A DNA stretch of 5,280 bases. Source: Bacteroidia bacterium (GTDB lineage: Bacteria > Bacteroidota > Bacteroidia > Bacteroidales > UBA12481). This document shows positions 1 through 4,987 of the stretch, piece by piece (within the stretch, counting starts at the first letter, position 1; each line of letters starts with the position of its first letter). The stretch spans positions 1-5,280 of the forward strand of contig JAPLDV010000899.1 in NCBI GenBank assembly GCA_026391235.1, written 5' to 3'. The notes beneath the pieces are model-generated. The model worked only from the letters and a program-made list of their open reading frames with translations. It did not search any database and had not been told where the DNA came from. The translations under genes and the position numbers were made by a program.

Positions 1-1
1 A

Positions 2-313
2 AGGTGGAACTTTGCTTTCAAGGCCGATGTAACCAATTATACGGCTCAGAGTTTTGACAAACCTATCAGCATTCCTTTGCTTAGTGGTGAGATCAGTTTT
101 TATTTTCTGAAGGCCAACCGGGGAGTACTCACGCTTCAGGGGATGGACCTTCTCAATAAAAACACAGGAATTCAGCGGATCAGCGAGTTAAACTATCTCC
201 AGGAGAGGCAGACGAACATGCTTGGCCGCTATGTGATGCTGAGCTTCAAATATAGGTTGAATAAGTTGGGTGGATCTCATGCCAACAGTTTTGATGTGAA
301 GATCAGTAGGTGA
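2..313 (+). CDS. Outer-membrane beta-barrel protein, C-terminal fragment
   Basis: This is the 3' end of a gene that begins before the window; 103 codons and a TGA stop remain, and the frame is open from base 2. The residues alternate polar and hydrophobic/aromatic in beta-strand fashion (ISFYFLKA near the start). The protein closes with a glutamine/arginine-rich turn and a last strand, LGRYVMLSFKYRLNK, followed by a short tail. A final strand of the form LGRYxMLxFxYRxNK is familiar from the Bacteroidota outer-membrane beta-barrel family related to TonB-dependent receptors (OMP_b-brl_3 type), which sits in the outer membrane. The plug and most of the barrel are outside the window, so substrate and full length are unknown. 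Family assignment rests on the last strands only. No terminator is seen after it; its end overlaps the end of the convergent hydrolase gene by 11 bases. Confidence 0.72.
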   Translation, partial: RWNFAFKADVTNYTAQSFDKPISIPLLSGEISFYFLKANRGVLTLQGMDLLNKNTGIQRISELNYLQERQTNMLGRYVMLSFKYRLNKLGGSHANSFDVKISR

Positions 314-1196
314 CCATCACCGGTAAATGATCCGACAAATAAAACCCATTCGAACTATCATCACGAACGATGTAGTTTTGAACGGGTTTTGTGTTTTTAA
401 CGTAGATGAAATCGATCCTTTCGCCGGGCTTTCCGGTAATGTCAAATCCGGTGAATGTATAAACCGGACCCACAGGGCTGGTGATTGATGCTGCCCTTGA
501 ATCCTTAAATCCGGCTTCTATAATCACTTCATGAGGGGTATCTTTATCTGATGAGTTGAAATCACCTGTTATGATTACCGCATGATTTCCGGTGAGTGAA
601 TCAACCGCGTGAGTCAGTATTTGTGCACTCATCAGCCGTGCTTTTACTCCAATATGGTCGAAATGGGTATTGAAAACAAAGAGCGTGTCTTTTAATAACA
701 GGTCGGCCATGCATACCCAGGTCACCATTCTTGTACAAGCGGCATCCCATGCGGGTTTCCCTGGTTTACCTGGTGTTTCGGAGAGCCAGAAGTGGTCGCC
801 CTTAAGGAAGCGGAACCGGCTTTTATCATAGAATACCGGAACGTATTCTCCGGCTTCGCGTCCATCATCACGACCAACGCCAAACCAGGAATACTTTGGC
901 AGGGACTTAGCCAGATCTTTCATTTGACCTGCCAAAACTTCCTGCATGCCAATAATCTGCGGATTGACTTTCCTGATAAAGGCGAAAACCTTTTCTTTCC
1001 GGTTCGGCCACGCATTTATCCCATCGCCAGGATTATTATTGCGGATGTTCCAGGTGAGTACGGTCATCGGTTGACTATCTGAAACCACCTGCTGTGAACG
1101 GCATTGTGGCGATTGTTGCAGAAGCAGCAGGGGTAGAAACAGCAGTTGCAATTGCAATTTCAGTGGAGTTGAATGTTTAAGGGAATAGGATTTCAT
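303..1196 (-). CDS. Secreted endonuclease/exonuclease/phosphatase family protein
   Basis: A 297-residue, full-length member of the EEP fold (the DNase I / exonuclease III / sphingomyelinase superfamily), metal-dependent phosphodiesterases or phosphatases. Residues 1-36 look like a signal peptide: basic start, then a leucine-rich core at about 12-26. A cysteine at 32 is not in a good lipobox, so export is probably to the periplasm or outside rather than as a lipoprotein. Catalytic signatures are all present in order: LTWNIR with N50, GMQEV with E86 (metal ligand), FNTHFDH with H178, TGDFN with D212 and N214, ERIDFIYV with D262, and SDHLPV with D289/H290. The compact length and N-terminal motif fit the Bacteroidota secreted EEP proteins; whether the substrate is nucleic acid, phospholipid or a sugar phosphate cannot be told. 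The ATG at 1194-1196 gives a complete signal peptide. No Shine-Dalgarno is visible. It converges on the upstream barrel gene, overlapping it by 11 bases, and is divergent from the helicase. Confidence 0.93.
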   Translation of the reverse strand: MKSYSLKHSTPLKLQLQLLFLPLLLLQQSPQCRSQQVVSDSQPMTVLTWNIRNNNPGDGINAWPNRKEKVFAFIRKVNPQIIGMQEVLAGQMKDLAKSLPKYSWFGVGRDDGREAGEYVPVFYDKSRFRFLKGDHFWLSETPGKPGKPAWDAACTRMVTWVCMADLLLKDTLFVFNTHFDHIGVKARLMSAQILTHAVDSLTGNHAVIITGDFNSSDKDTPHEVIIEAGFKDSRAASITSPVGPVYTFTGFDITGKPGERIDFIYVKNTKPVQNYIVRDDSSNGFYLSDHLPVMVTY

Positions 1197-1216
1197 GATA
1201 AAAAGAAATAATCGTG

Positions 1217-1244
1217 CAAATTAGTAAAATGCGATGATATGCAA
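1217..1244 (-). promoter_or_regulatory. Possible weak promoter of the EEP hydrolase
   Basis: Read on the minus strand, TTG (1242-1244) is followed after 18 bases by TAATTTG (1217-1223), about 20 bases before the hydrolase ATG. This resembles the Bacteroidota -33 TTTG / -7 TAnnTTTG arrangement but is one base short in the -7 box and in the spacer. Position fits, sequence match is imperfect, so this is a weak call. Confidence 0.25.
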
Positions 1245-1263
1245 TAAGTTGCCATAAAAAGAA

Positions 1264-1271
1264 TACCTTTG
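1264..1271 (+). promoter_or_regulatory. Bacteroidota-type -7 box (TACCTTTG) for the helicase
   Basis: TACCTTTG matches the TAnnTTTG -7 consensus of the Bacteroidota primary sigma factor. It lies 29 bases before the helicase ATG, implying a short leader of roughly 20-25 bases. No convincing TTTG -33 element sits at the expected 19-21 base distance, so the call rests on the -7 box and its location. Confidence 0.55.
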
Positions 1272-1300
1272 CGCCCGAATTAAAAATCTCCCAAAACCAG

Positions 1301-2995
1301 ATGAGTTTATTTGAAGAGTTCGGGTTGCGCAAAGAGATTCTGAGCGCCATCGCCGAAATGGGTTTCGAACAACCCACCCCCATACAGGCAGAAACTATTC
1401 CTTACCTGTTAACCCCAAATGCTGATATGATTGGTCTGGCTCAGACCGGCACCGGCAAAACTGCCGGATTCGGGTTGCCGATTCTGCAGCAGATCGATTT
1501 CGGACAAAAAACCATCCAGGCACTGGTATTATGTCCGACCCGCGAATTATGCATGCAGATCACCAAGGATATGCTGAATTTTGCGAAATATGTTCCTGAA
1601 TTTAAGATTGTTGCTGTTTATGGCGGCGCAAATATCCAACCCCAGATCCAGGCTCTTAAGTCGGGAGTACACATGGTTGTGGCAACACCTGGCCGTGCAA
1701 TGGACCTTCTCAACCGGAAGCTGCTGAAGGTTCAGAATGTCAGGTGGCTGGTTTTGGACGAAGCGGATGAGATGTTGTCGATGGGATTCAAGGACGACCT
1801 GGATGCGATTTTGGAAGATACCCCCAAAGTGAAGCAGACCATGCTTTTTTCGGCAACCATGCCCAATGAGATCCGCGAAATCGCAGGGAAATACATGCAT
1901 GATCCGGTGATGATCTCAGTTGGCAAAAAGAATGCCGGCGCCGAAAATGTTCAGCATGAATATTATGTGGTACATGCCAAGGACCGGTACCAGGCGCTCA
2001 AGCGCGTGGTCGACCTTCATCCGCTTATCTATGGTATTGTTTTTTGCCGTACCCGGGTTGAAACCCAGGAGGTAGCTGATAAACTGATGGGCGAAGGATA
2101 CAATGCAGATGTTCTTCATGGGGACCTGTCGCAGGCCCAGCGCGATTTCGTTATGAGCCGTTTCCGTCAGAAACACGTGCAATTACTGGTCGCCACTGAT
2201 GTGGCTGCCCGCGGCCTGGATGTGAATGATCTGACTCATGTGATCAATTACAACCTCCCGGATGAACTGGAGGTTTATATTCATCGCAGTGGCCGGACCG
2301 GCCGTGCAGGTAAAACCGGAACTTCCATTTCAATTATACATACCCGGGAACCTCAAAAAGTTCAGCAACTCGAAAAACTCCTGAGTAAGAAGTTTGTCAG
2401 AAAACAGGTGCCGGGTGGCATGGAAATCTGTGAAAAACAGCTATTTAACCTGATCGATAAAGTGGAAACCGTTGAGGTGAACGAAAGTCAGATCGATCCA
2501 TTTTTAAAGGGTATCTATAGCAAACTCAGTTGGCTGCAAAGAGAGGAGCTGATTAAGAGGTTTGTATCGGTGGAGTTTAACCGATTCCTGTCTTTTTATG
2601 AGAATGCACCCGACCTGAATGCCAATATCCACGATCATAAAAGTCCGCTCAACCGGGATGGCAAATCTCGTCCGGATCGTATGAAGTTTTCCAGAATTTT
2701 CATTAACCTCGGGACCAAGAACAATATGAATCCATCAAACCTGATCGGACTAATCAATGAGCGAACCGGGAATAAGTCGATTCAGATCGGCAAGATCGAG
2801 ATGATGAAGAAATTTTCTTTTGTTGAGATAGACAGCCGGTTTGAGCGAGAAGTGATGAATTCGTTCCGTGACTGCACCATTGACGGTATTCGGGTATCGG
2901 TTGAACTGAAAACATCCGAAGGGCCAAAGGAAGAAAGACCGGTGGACTTTCAAAGACCCAAAAGAAAATCCAACCGAAGCGACAAGAGATGGTAA
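1301..2995 (+). CDS. DEAD-box ATP-dependent RNA helicase with DbpA-type RNA-binding domain
   Basis: A complete 564-residue cytoplasmic RNA helicase of the DeaD/CsdA/DbpA group, which uses ATP to unwind short RNA duplexes during ribosome assembly, translation in the cold or RNA decay. All core motifs are intact: Q-motif FEQPTPIQ (22-29), Walker A AQTGTGKT (47-54), PTREL (79-83), TPGR (129-132), DEAD (153-156), SAT (184-186), VFCRT (247-251), ATDVAARGLDV (298-308) and HRSGRTGRAG (328-337). After a linker of about 120 residues, residues 461-538 fit a DbpA-like RNA-binding domain, with the strand FSRIFINLG, a helix and the strand FSFVEID. A basic tail (about 550-564) follows. The length is between that of E. 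coli DbpA and DeaD. In DbpA this domain binds a 23S rRNA hairpin; whether that specificity holds here is not visible. The ATG at 1301 starts the canonical LFEEFGL helix, with a -7 box just upstream and no clear Shine-Dalgarno. It seems to be transcribed alone. Confidence 0.97.
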   Translation: MSLFEEFGLRKEILSAIAEMGFEQPTPIQAETIPYLLTPNADMIGLAQTGTGKTAGFGLPILQQIDFGQKTIQALVLCPTRELCMQITKDMLNFAKYVPEFKIVAVYGGANIQPQIQALKSGVHMVVATPGRAMDLLNRKLLKVQNVRWLVLDEADEMLSMGFKDDLDAILEDTPKVKQTMLFSATMPNEIREIAGKYMHDPVMISVGKKNAGAENVQHEYYVVHAKDRYQALKRVVDLHPLIYGIVFCRTRVETQEVADKLMGEGYNADVLHGDLSQAQRDFVMSRFRQKHVQLLVATDVAARGLDVNDLTHVINYNLPDELEVYIHRSGRTGRAGKTGTSISIIHTREPQKVQQLEKLLSKKFVRKQVPGGMEICEKQLFNLIDKVETVEVNESQIDPFLKGIYSKLSWLQREELIKRFVSVEFNRFLSFYENAPDLNANIHDHKSPLNRDGKSRPDRMKFSRIFINLGTKNNMNPSNLIGLINERTGNKSIQIGKIEMMKKFSFVEIDSRFEREVMNSFRDCTIDGIRVSVELKTSEGPKEERPVDFQRPKRKSNRSDKRW

Positions 2996-3027
2996 AACAC
3001 TGATGGCGTTTTCGCTGCGAAGTGTTT
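2995..3027 (+). terminator. Weak hairpin after the helicase stop codon
   Basis: AAACACT (2995-3001) pairs with AGTGTTT (3021-3027), and inside it GCG (3006-3008) pairs with CGC (3013-3015) around a TTTT loop. The two stems are separated by unpaired bases, and no clean T-run follows, so this may end helicase transcription only partly or with help from a factor. Confidence 0.35.
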
Positions 3028-3186
3028 GATAGTTTAGCACCATGCCAGTTGTTTCACCGGTGAATTTCATCTGTTCACCGACTATTGGCTGATTCCAACA
3101 GTAGTACAAACTTTTCATTTTTACGTTTATAACCGAATGAATATCAGGTATTAGGATATTTTTATGCTTGCAGATTCGTGTATTTC
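3028..3186. other. Intergenic stretch without a recognisable gene
   Basis: Together with the flanking hairpin and promoter module, the 300 or so bases between the helicase and the next gene contain no ORF that looks real. The minus-strand frame open here runs into the helicase antisense and has no family features. The only structure seen is the TTCACC/GGTGAA cluster listed separately. Confidence 0.5.
3053..3080. repeat. Palindrome TTCACCGGTGAA plus a third half-site
   Basis: TTCACCGGTGAA (3053-3064) is a perfect 12-base palindrome. A further TTCACCG follows at 3074-3080, so CGGTGAA (3058-3064) can pair either with the TTCACC before it or with the TTCACCG nine bases after it. This could be a regulator binding site or a pair of alternative hairpins; no function is assigned. 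Confidence 0.4.
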
Positions 3187-3233
3187 TTAACAAATCGTTA
3201 ACGATAAAGTCGTTTTCTTTCACATTCTTTAAC
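3187..3233 (+). promoter_or_regulatory. TTAAC-box array upstream of the first WM-motif gene
   Basis: Three TTAAC boxes start at 3187, 3198 and 3229, ahead of the ECF-like promoter. The first two are 11 bases apart, about one helical turn, and the first is followed by AAATC. The array is matched box for box, with identical spacing, before the second WM-motif gene (3851, 3862, 3893). That conservation suggests binding sites for an activator or repressor, or an upstream element used by the polymerase. Confidence 0.5.
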
Positions 3234-3243
3234 AATACCCCAT

Positions 3244-3268
3244 GTAACATTGGAGCGATCGGTGCGTC
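3244..3268 (+). promoter_or_regulatory. ECF sigma-type promoter (GTAAC-N16-CGTC) of the first WM-motif gene
   Basis: GTAAC at 3244-3248 (-35 like, in the context TGTAACATT) and CGTC at 3265-3268 (-10 like, in CGTCTTAT) are separated by 16 bases. This is the typical layout of group 4 (ECF) sigma promoters, which have an AAC-containing -35 and a CGTC/GTC -10. The same boxes and the same 16-base gap precede the second gene although the spacer sequences differ. Expected transcription start is near 3275. Confidence 0.65.
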
Positions 3269-3301
3269 TTATCATTACAAAACGAAATGAAAGACAAAAA
3301 A

Positions 3302-3676
3302 ATGAAAACGATGAATCTGATAAAAATAATTCCGGTGGTCCTGATGGGTTTAATCCTTTCGGTAAATACCGGTGCCGCCAACCGCCACGAAGGGATAACT
3401 GTTAATCCGGTACAGACTGTTCAGATAGAGAGCTGGATGTTTGATACGAATTATCTGTCGGTTGCTGCAGCTTCAATGGAAGCCTGGATGTTTGATGATT
3501 GCTGGCTTAATCAGGCAAGTAAGGAATCATCCATTGAGAGCTGGATGAATGACAGCAAATACCTGGCAGATGAAACCTCAACGGTTGAATCCTGGATGCT
3601 GGAAAGTAACTATCTGGCAGATGAAACCTCAGCGGTTGAATCCTGGATGCTCAGTTCTGACTATCTGAAGAAATAA
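3302..3676 (+). CDS. Secreted protein of unknown function with five ExWMx4YL repeats
   Basis: A 124-residue protein that I do not recognise as a named family. Residues 1-25 form a signal peptide: MKT start, hydrophobic core at about 6-21, then TGA|AN as a likely cleavage site. The mature part is almost only repeats of E-[SA]-W-M-x4-[YW]-L, with tryptophans at 45, 62, 81, 98 and 115 (periods 17, 19, 17, 17). Copy 2 is divergent (EAWMFDDCWL, with the only cysteine). The linkers of copies 3 to 5 are nearly identical (ADETS), and at DNA level the last two units are a recent duplication. The protein stops two residues after the last motif. I chose the ATG at 3302 because MKTMNLIKIIPVVLMG aligns without a gap to the start of the second WM-motif protein. 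The in-frame ATG at 3287 adds five residues and would leave a leader of only about 12 bases. Role unknown; a surface, periplasmic or self-assembling envelope protein is possible. Confidence 0.8.
   Translation: MKTMNLIKIIPVVLMGLILSVNTGAANRHEGITVNPVQTVQIESWMFDTNYLSVAAASMEAWMFDDCWLNQASKESSIESWMNDSKYLADETSTVESWMLESNYLADETSAVESWMLSSDYLKK
3563..3651 (+). repeat. Tandem duplication inside the first WM-motif gene (period 51 bp)
   Basis: Bases 3563-3600 and 3614-3651 match at 37 of 38 positions; the single difference is A versus G (CTCAACGG / CTCAGCGG). The period of 51 bases equals 17 codons, one protein repeat. The remaining 13 bases of each unit have diverged. This points to recent in-frame expansion of the repeat region. 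Confidence 0.85.
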
Positions 3677-3797
3677 TCTGATAACGTAAATTAACAGTAA
3701 TTAAAACTGAGTAAGACAACTTAGACTTTAATTTGTAAAGAAGTTAATAGAAGAAACTGCAAGGAGTAAGTGTTTGTTTTTCGAAACAGTCCCGATT
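3677..3797 (+). other. AT-rich 3' untranslated stretch of the first WM-motif gene
   Basis: About 120 bases lie between the stop codon and the terminator and contain no coding frame worth calling. It holds CAAGGAGTAA (3760-3769), which recurs exactly in the leader of the second WM-motif gene (3947-3956). Confidence 0.4.
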
Positions 3798-3827
3798 AGC
3801 CGGCTCTAACAAGCCGGCTTTTCTTTT
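3798..3827 (+). terminator. Intrinsic terminator of the first WM-motif gene
   Basis: AGCCGGCT (3798-3805) pairs with AGCCGGCT (3812-3819) around the loop CTAACA, and is followed by TTTCTTTT. An 8-bp GC-rich stem with a T-run is a clear rho-independent terminator, and it separates the two WM-motif genes into different transcripts. Confidence 0.88.
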
Positions 3828-3850
3828 GCTCCGGGGCGGTCATTTCCGCG

Positions 3851-3897
3851 TTAACAAATCATTAACCATAAAATGCGTAATCTTCACATTTATTAAC
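3851..3897 (+). promoter_or_regulatory. TTAAC-box array upstream of the second WM-motif gene
   Basis: TTAAC boxes start at 3851, 3862 and 3893, the same 11- and 31-base spacing as the array before the first gene. TTAACAAATC is identical in both. TCTTCACATT (3881-3890) matches TTCACATT in the other copy at the same position. Confidence 0.5.
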
Positions 3898-3907
3898 TCT
3901 TATGGAC

Positions 3908-3932
3908 GTAACATTAGCAGTTTTACTTCGTC
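3908..3932 (+). promoter_or_regulatory. ECF sigma-type promoter (GTAAC-N16-CGTC) of the second WM-motif gene
   Basis: GTAAC (3908-3912) and CGTC (3929-3932, within CGTCTTAT) are 16 bases apart. Every shared box lies exactly 664 bases from its counterpart before the first gene, so the two promoter regions align without a gap. The expected start near 3939 gives a leader of about 38 bases. AAGGAG at 3948-3953 is too far from the ATG at 3977 to act as a normal Shine-Dalgarno. Confidence 0.65.
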
Positions 3933-3976
3933 TTATATGTAGAAAACAAGGAGTAAAGACTTTAAAAAAAATAGCC

Positions 3977-4687
3977 ATGAAAACTGAAAAAATTTTAAAA
4001 CTGATGGGGATTGTCCTGGTAAGTCTGGTCATTACGACCCAGGCAAATGCCATCGAAAACAAGCTCCGCCACACGGAGAAAAGTGCCCTTACATTGACTA
4101 TTGATAAGCCAATTATTGAGTTTATGACGAAAGCCAATTCGGAACAGATCGATGCAAAAGACATTGTCAGGATGCAGAAAATGGCAGGCCAGATCGACCA
4201 TATAGCCATTTCTTTTAACGACAAAGATGCCATGGATTACATTTTGAAATTCAAGCCATTGGATGAGCAGGGATTAGAGGATTGGATGTTCAGTGAAGGA
4301 TACCTGACGTCGGCACAGGAAGCTAAGCCTGCTGTTGTTCAGGATGTGCCTGTAGGGGTGGAACCTGTCAAGCGCCATAATAAGGCTGAGAAAAAAAGTG
4401 TAAACCTTACGGTAGATAAGCCGATTATTGAGTACCTGGCCAGGATTTATGCTGATCAGGTGCATCCCGATGATATAGTCCGGCTGCAAAAGATCTGCGG
4501 TCAGATTGACCATATCACCGTCACCTTCCGTGATGAAGATGCAGTGGATTACGTGTTGAGGTTCAAGTGCCTGGATAAGCAGGGATTGGAAAACTGGATG
4601 TTCAATGAAGGGTATCTTTTATCTGCACCTGAACCTGAACCCGCAACTATCGAGTCCTGGATGCTGGATTCGAATTATCTGGAATAA
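3977..4687 (+). CDS. Secreted protein of unknown function, two 104-residue repeats ending in WM motifs
   Basis: A 236-residue protein with no family I can name. MKTEKILKLMGIVLVSLVI is a signal peptide, with ANA (23-25) as a good cleavage site. The mature protein contains a domain duplicated at an offset of 104 residues: 41-110 and 145-214 share 42 of 70 residues by hand count. Each copy starts DKPIIE, contains DIVRxQK, GQIDHI, an FxDxDAxDYxLxFK stretch and LDxQGLE, and ends in the motif ExWMFxEGYL (W103, W207). Proline/glutamate-rich linkers (115-130 and 218-223) follow each copy, and a third motif, IESWMLDSNYLE, ends the protein (W228). The motif and signal peptide are shared with the upstream gene, so the two are related at least in part. 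An ATG at 3902 is in frame, but it lies before the -35 box and its extra 25 residues are not signal-like; I therefore start at 3977. Likely exported to the periplasm or surface; function unknown. Confidence 0.85.
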   Translation: MKTEKILKLMGIVLVSLVITTQANAIENKLRHTEKSALTLTIDKPIIEFMTKANSEQIDAKDIVRMQKMAGQIDHIAISFNDKDAMDYILKFKPLDEQGLEDWMFSEGYLTSAQEAKPAVVQDVPVGVEPVKRHNKAEKKSVNLTVDKPIIEYLARIYADQVHPDDIVRLQKICGQIDHITVTFRDEDAVDYVLRFKCLDKQGLENWMFNEGYLLSAPEPEPATIESWMLDSNYLE

Positions 4688-4738
4688 TTCTATGGCTATA
4701 TATTTCACTGCAGCGATTGGTAATACTGCGGTTATGAG

Positions 4739-4766
4739 GAGCCGGCCCGGAAGGGCCGCTCTTTTT
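4739..4766 (+). terminator. Intrinsic terminator of the second WM-motif gene
   Basis: GAG-CGGCCC-type left arm (4739-4748, one bulged C at 4742) pairs with GGGCCGCTC (4753-4761) around a GGAA tetraloop, followed by TTTTT (4762-4766). It is a strong rho-independent terminator 51 bases after the stop codon. Confidence 0.88.
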
Positions 4767-4815
4767 ATATTTGCTAATCTCGCCGGATTTGAGTTTAAAA
4801 AGCAGGAAAATGTTG

Positions 4816-4823
4816 TATATTTG
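4816..4823 (+). promoter_or_regulatory. -7 box (TATATTTG) of the tRNA-Arg gene
   Basis: TATATTTG is a perfect TAnnTTTG match, 16 bases before the mature tRNA 5' end, which fits a start a few bases upstream of the tRNA. TTTG at 4788-4791 could be the -33 element but is 24 bases away, longer than usual. An identical TATATTTG at 4766-4773, overlapping the preceding T-run, is a second candidate. Confidence 0.55.
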
Positions 4824-4839
4824 CAGTGCCTAATGGCAT

Positions 4840-4912
4840 GGACCTGTAGCTTAATGGATAGAGCATCTGACTACGGATCAGAAGGTTGGGGGTTCGAGTC
4901 TCTCCAGGTTCA
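4840..4912 (+). tRNA. tRNA-Arg (anticodon ACG)
   Basis: A 73-base cloverleaf folds fully. Acceptor GGACCTG pairs with CAGGTTC (one G-T pair) and the discriminator is A. The D-stem is GCTT/GAGC. Anticodon stem TCTGA/TCAGA encloses loop CTACGGA, with anticodon ACG at 4873-4875. The T-stem is GGGGG/CTCTC around TTCGAGT, and the variable loop is AGGTT. ACG (read as ICG after A34 deamination) decodes CGN arginine codons. CCA is not encoded (CAAAG follows), so it must be added by the CCA enzyme. An integrase gene starts 75 bases downstream, making the 3' half of this tRNA a likely integration target. Confidence 0.97.
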
Positions 4913-4928
4913 CAAAGACTTTTTAAAA

Positions 4929-4956
4929 ACCCCGGAAACGCTAACGTTTCCGGGGT
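4929..4956. terminator. Strong hairpin between tRNA-Arg and the integrase gene
   Basis: ACCCCGGAAACG (4929-4940) and CGTTTCCGGGGT (4945-4956) form a perfect 12-bp stem with loop CTAA. On the plus strand it is followed by AAATCCC, with no T-run. On the minus strand the stem runs into TTTT then AAAAA, so the standard terminator signature faces left, towards the tRNA. It may end the tRNA transcript, stop leftward transcription out of the element, or serve as a recombinase or regulator site. Confidence 0.6.
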
Positions 4957-4987
4957 AAATCCCTTGGTCTTCAAAGCCTTAAAAACC

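Noticed and set aside
792..1082. Plus-strand 96-codon ORF within the EEP hydrolase region
   Set aside because: It is wholly antisense to a well-supported gene with all catalytic motifs intact.
2750..3250. Minus-strand 166-codon ORF across the helicase end and the following gap
   Set aside because: Half of it is antisense to the helicase C-terminal domain and it covers the promoter module; no domain or signal is visible.
3563..3651. CRISPR-like direct repeat
   Set aside because: There are only two near-identical blocks, the spacing is 13 bases, and the repeats are in frame and encode protein repeats.
3902..3976. Longer start (ATG at 3902) for the second WM-motif gene
   Set aside because: The ATG lies before the -35 box and so would not be transcribed from the predicted promoter, and the start at 3977 begins directly with a good signal peptide.
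3862..4233. Minus-strand 123-codon ORF with a hydrophobic, membrane-like translation
   Set aside because: It is antisense to the second WM-motif gene and its promoter; the hydrophobic look comes from the reverse strand of A-rich coding sequence.
4605..4958. Plus-strand 117-codon ORF overlapping the end of the second WM-motif gene and the tRNA
   Set aside because: It runs through a gene end, a terminator and the tRNA in a different frame and shows no protein-like features.
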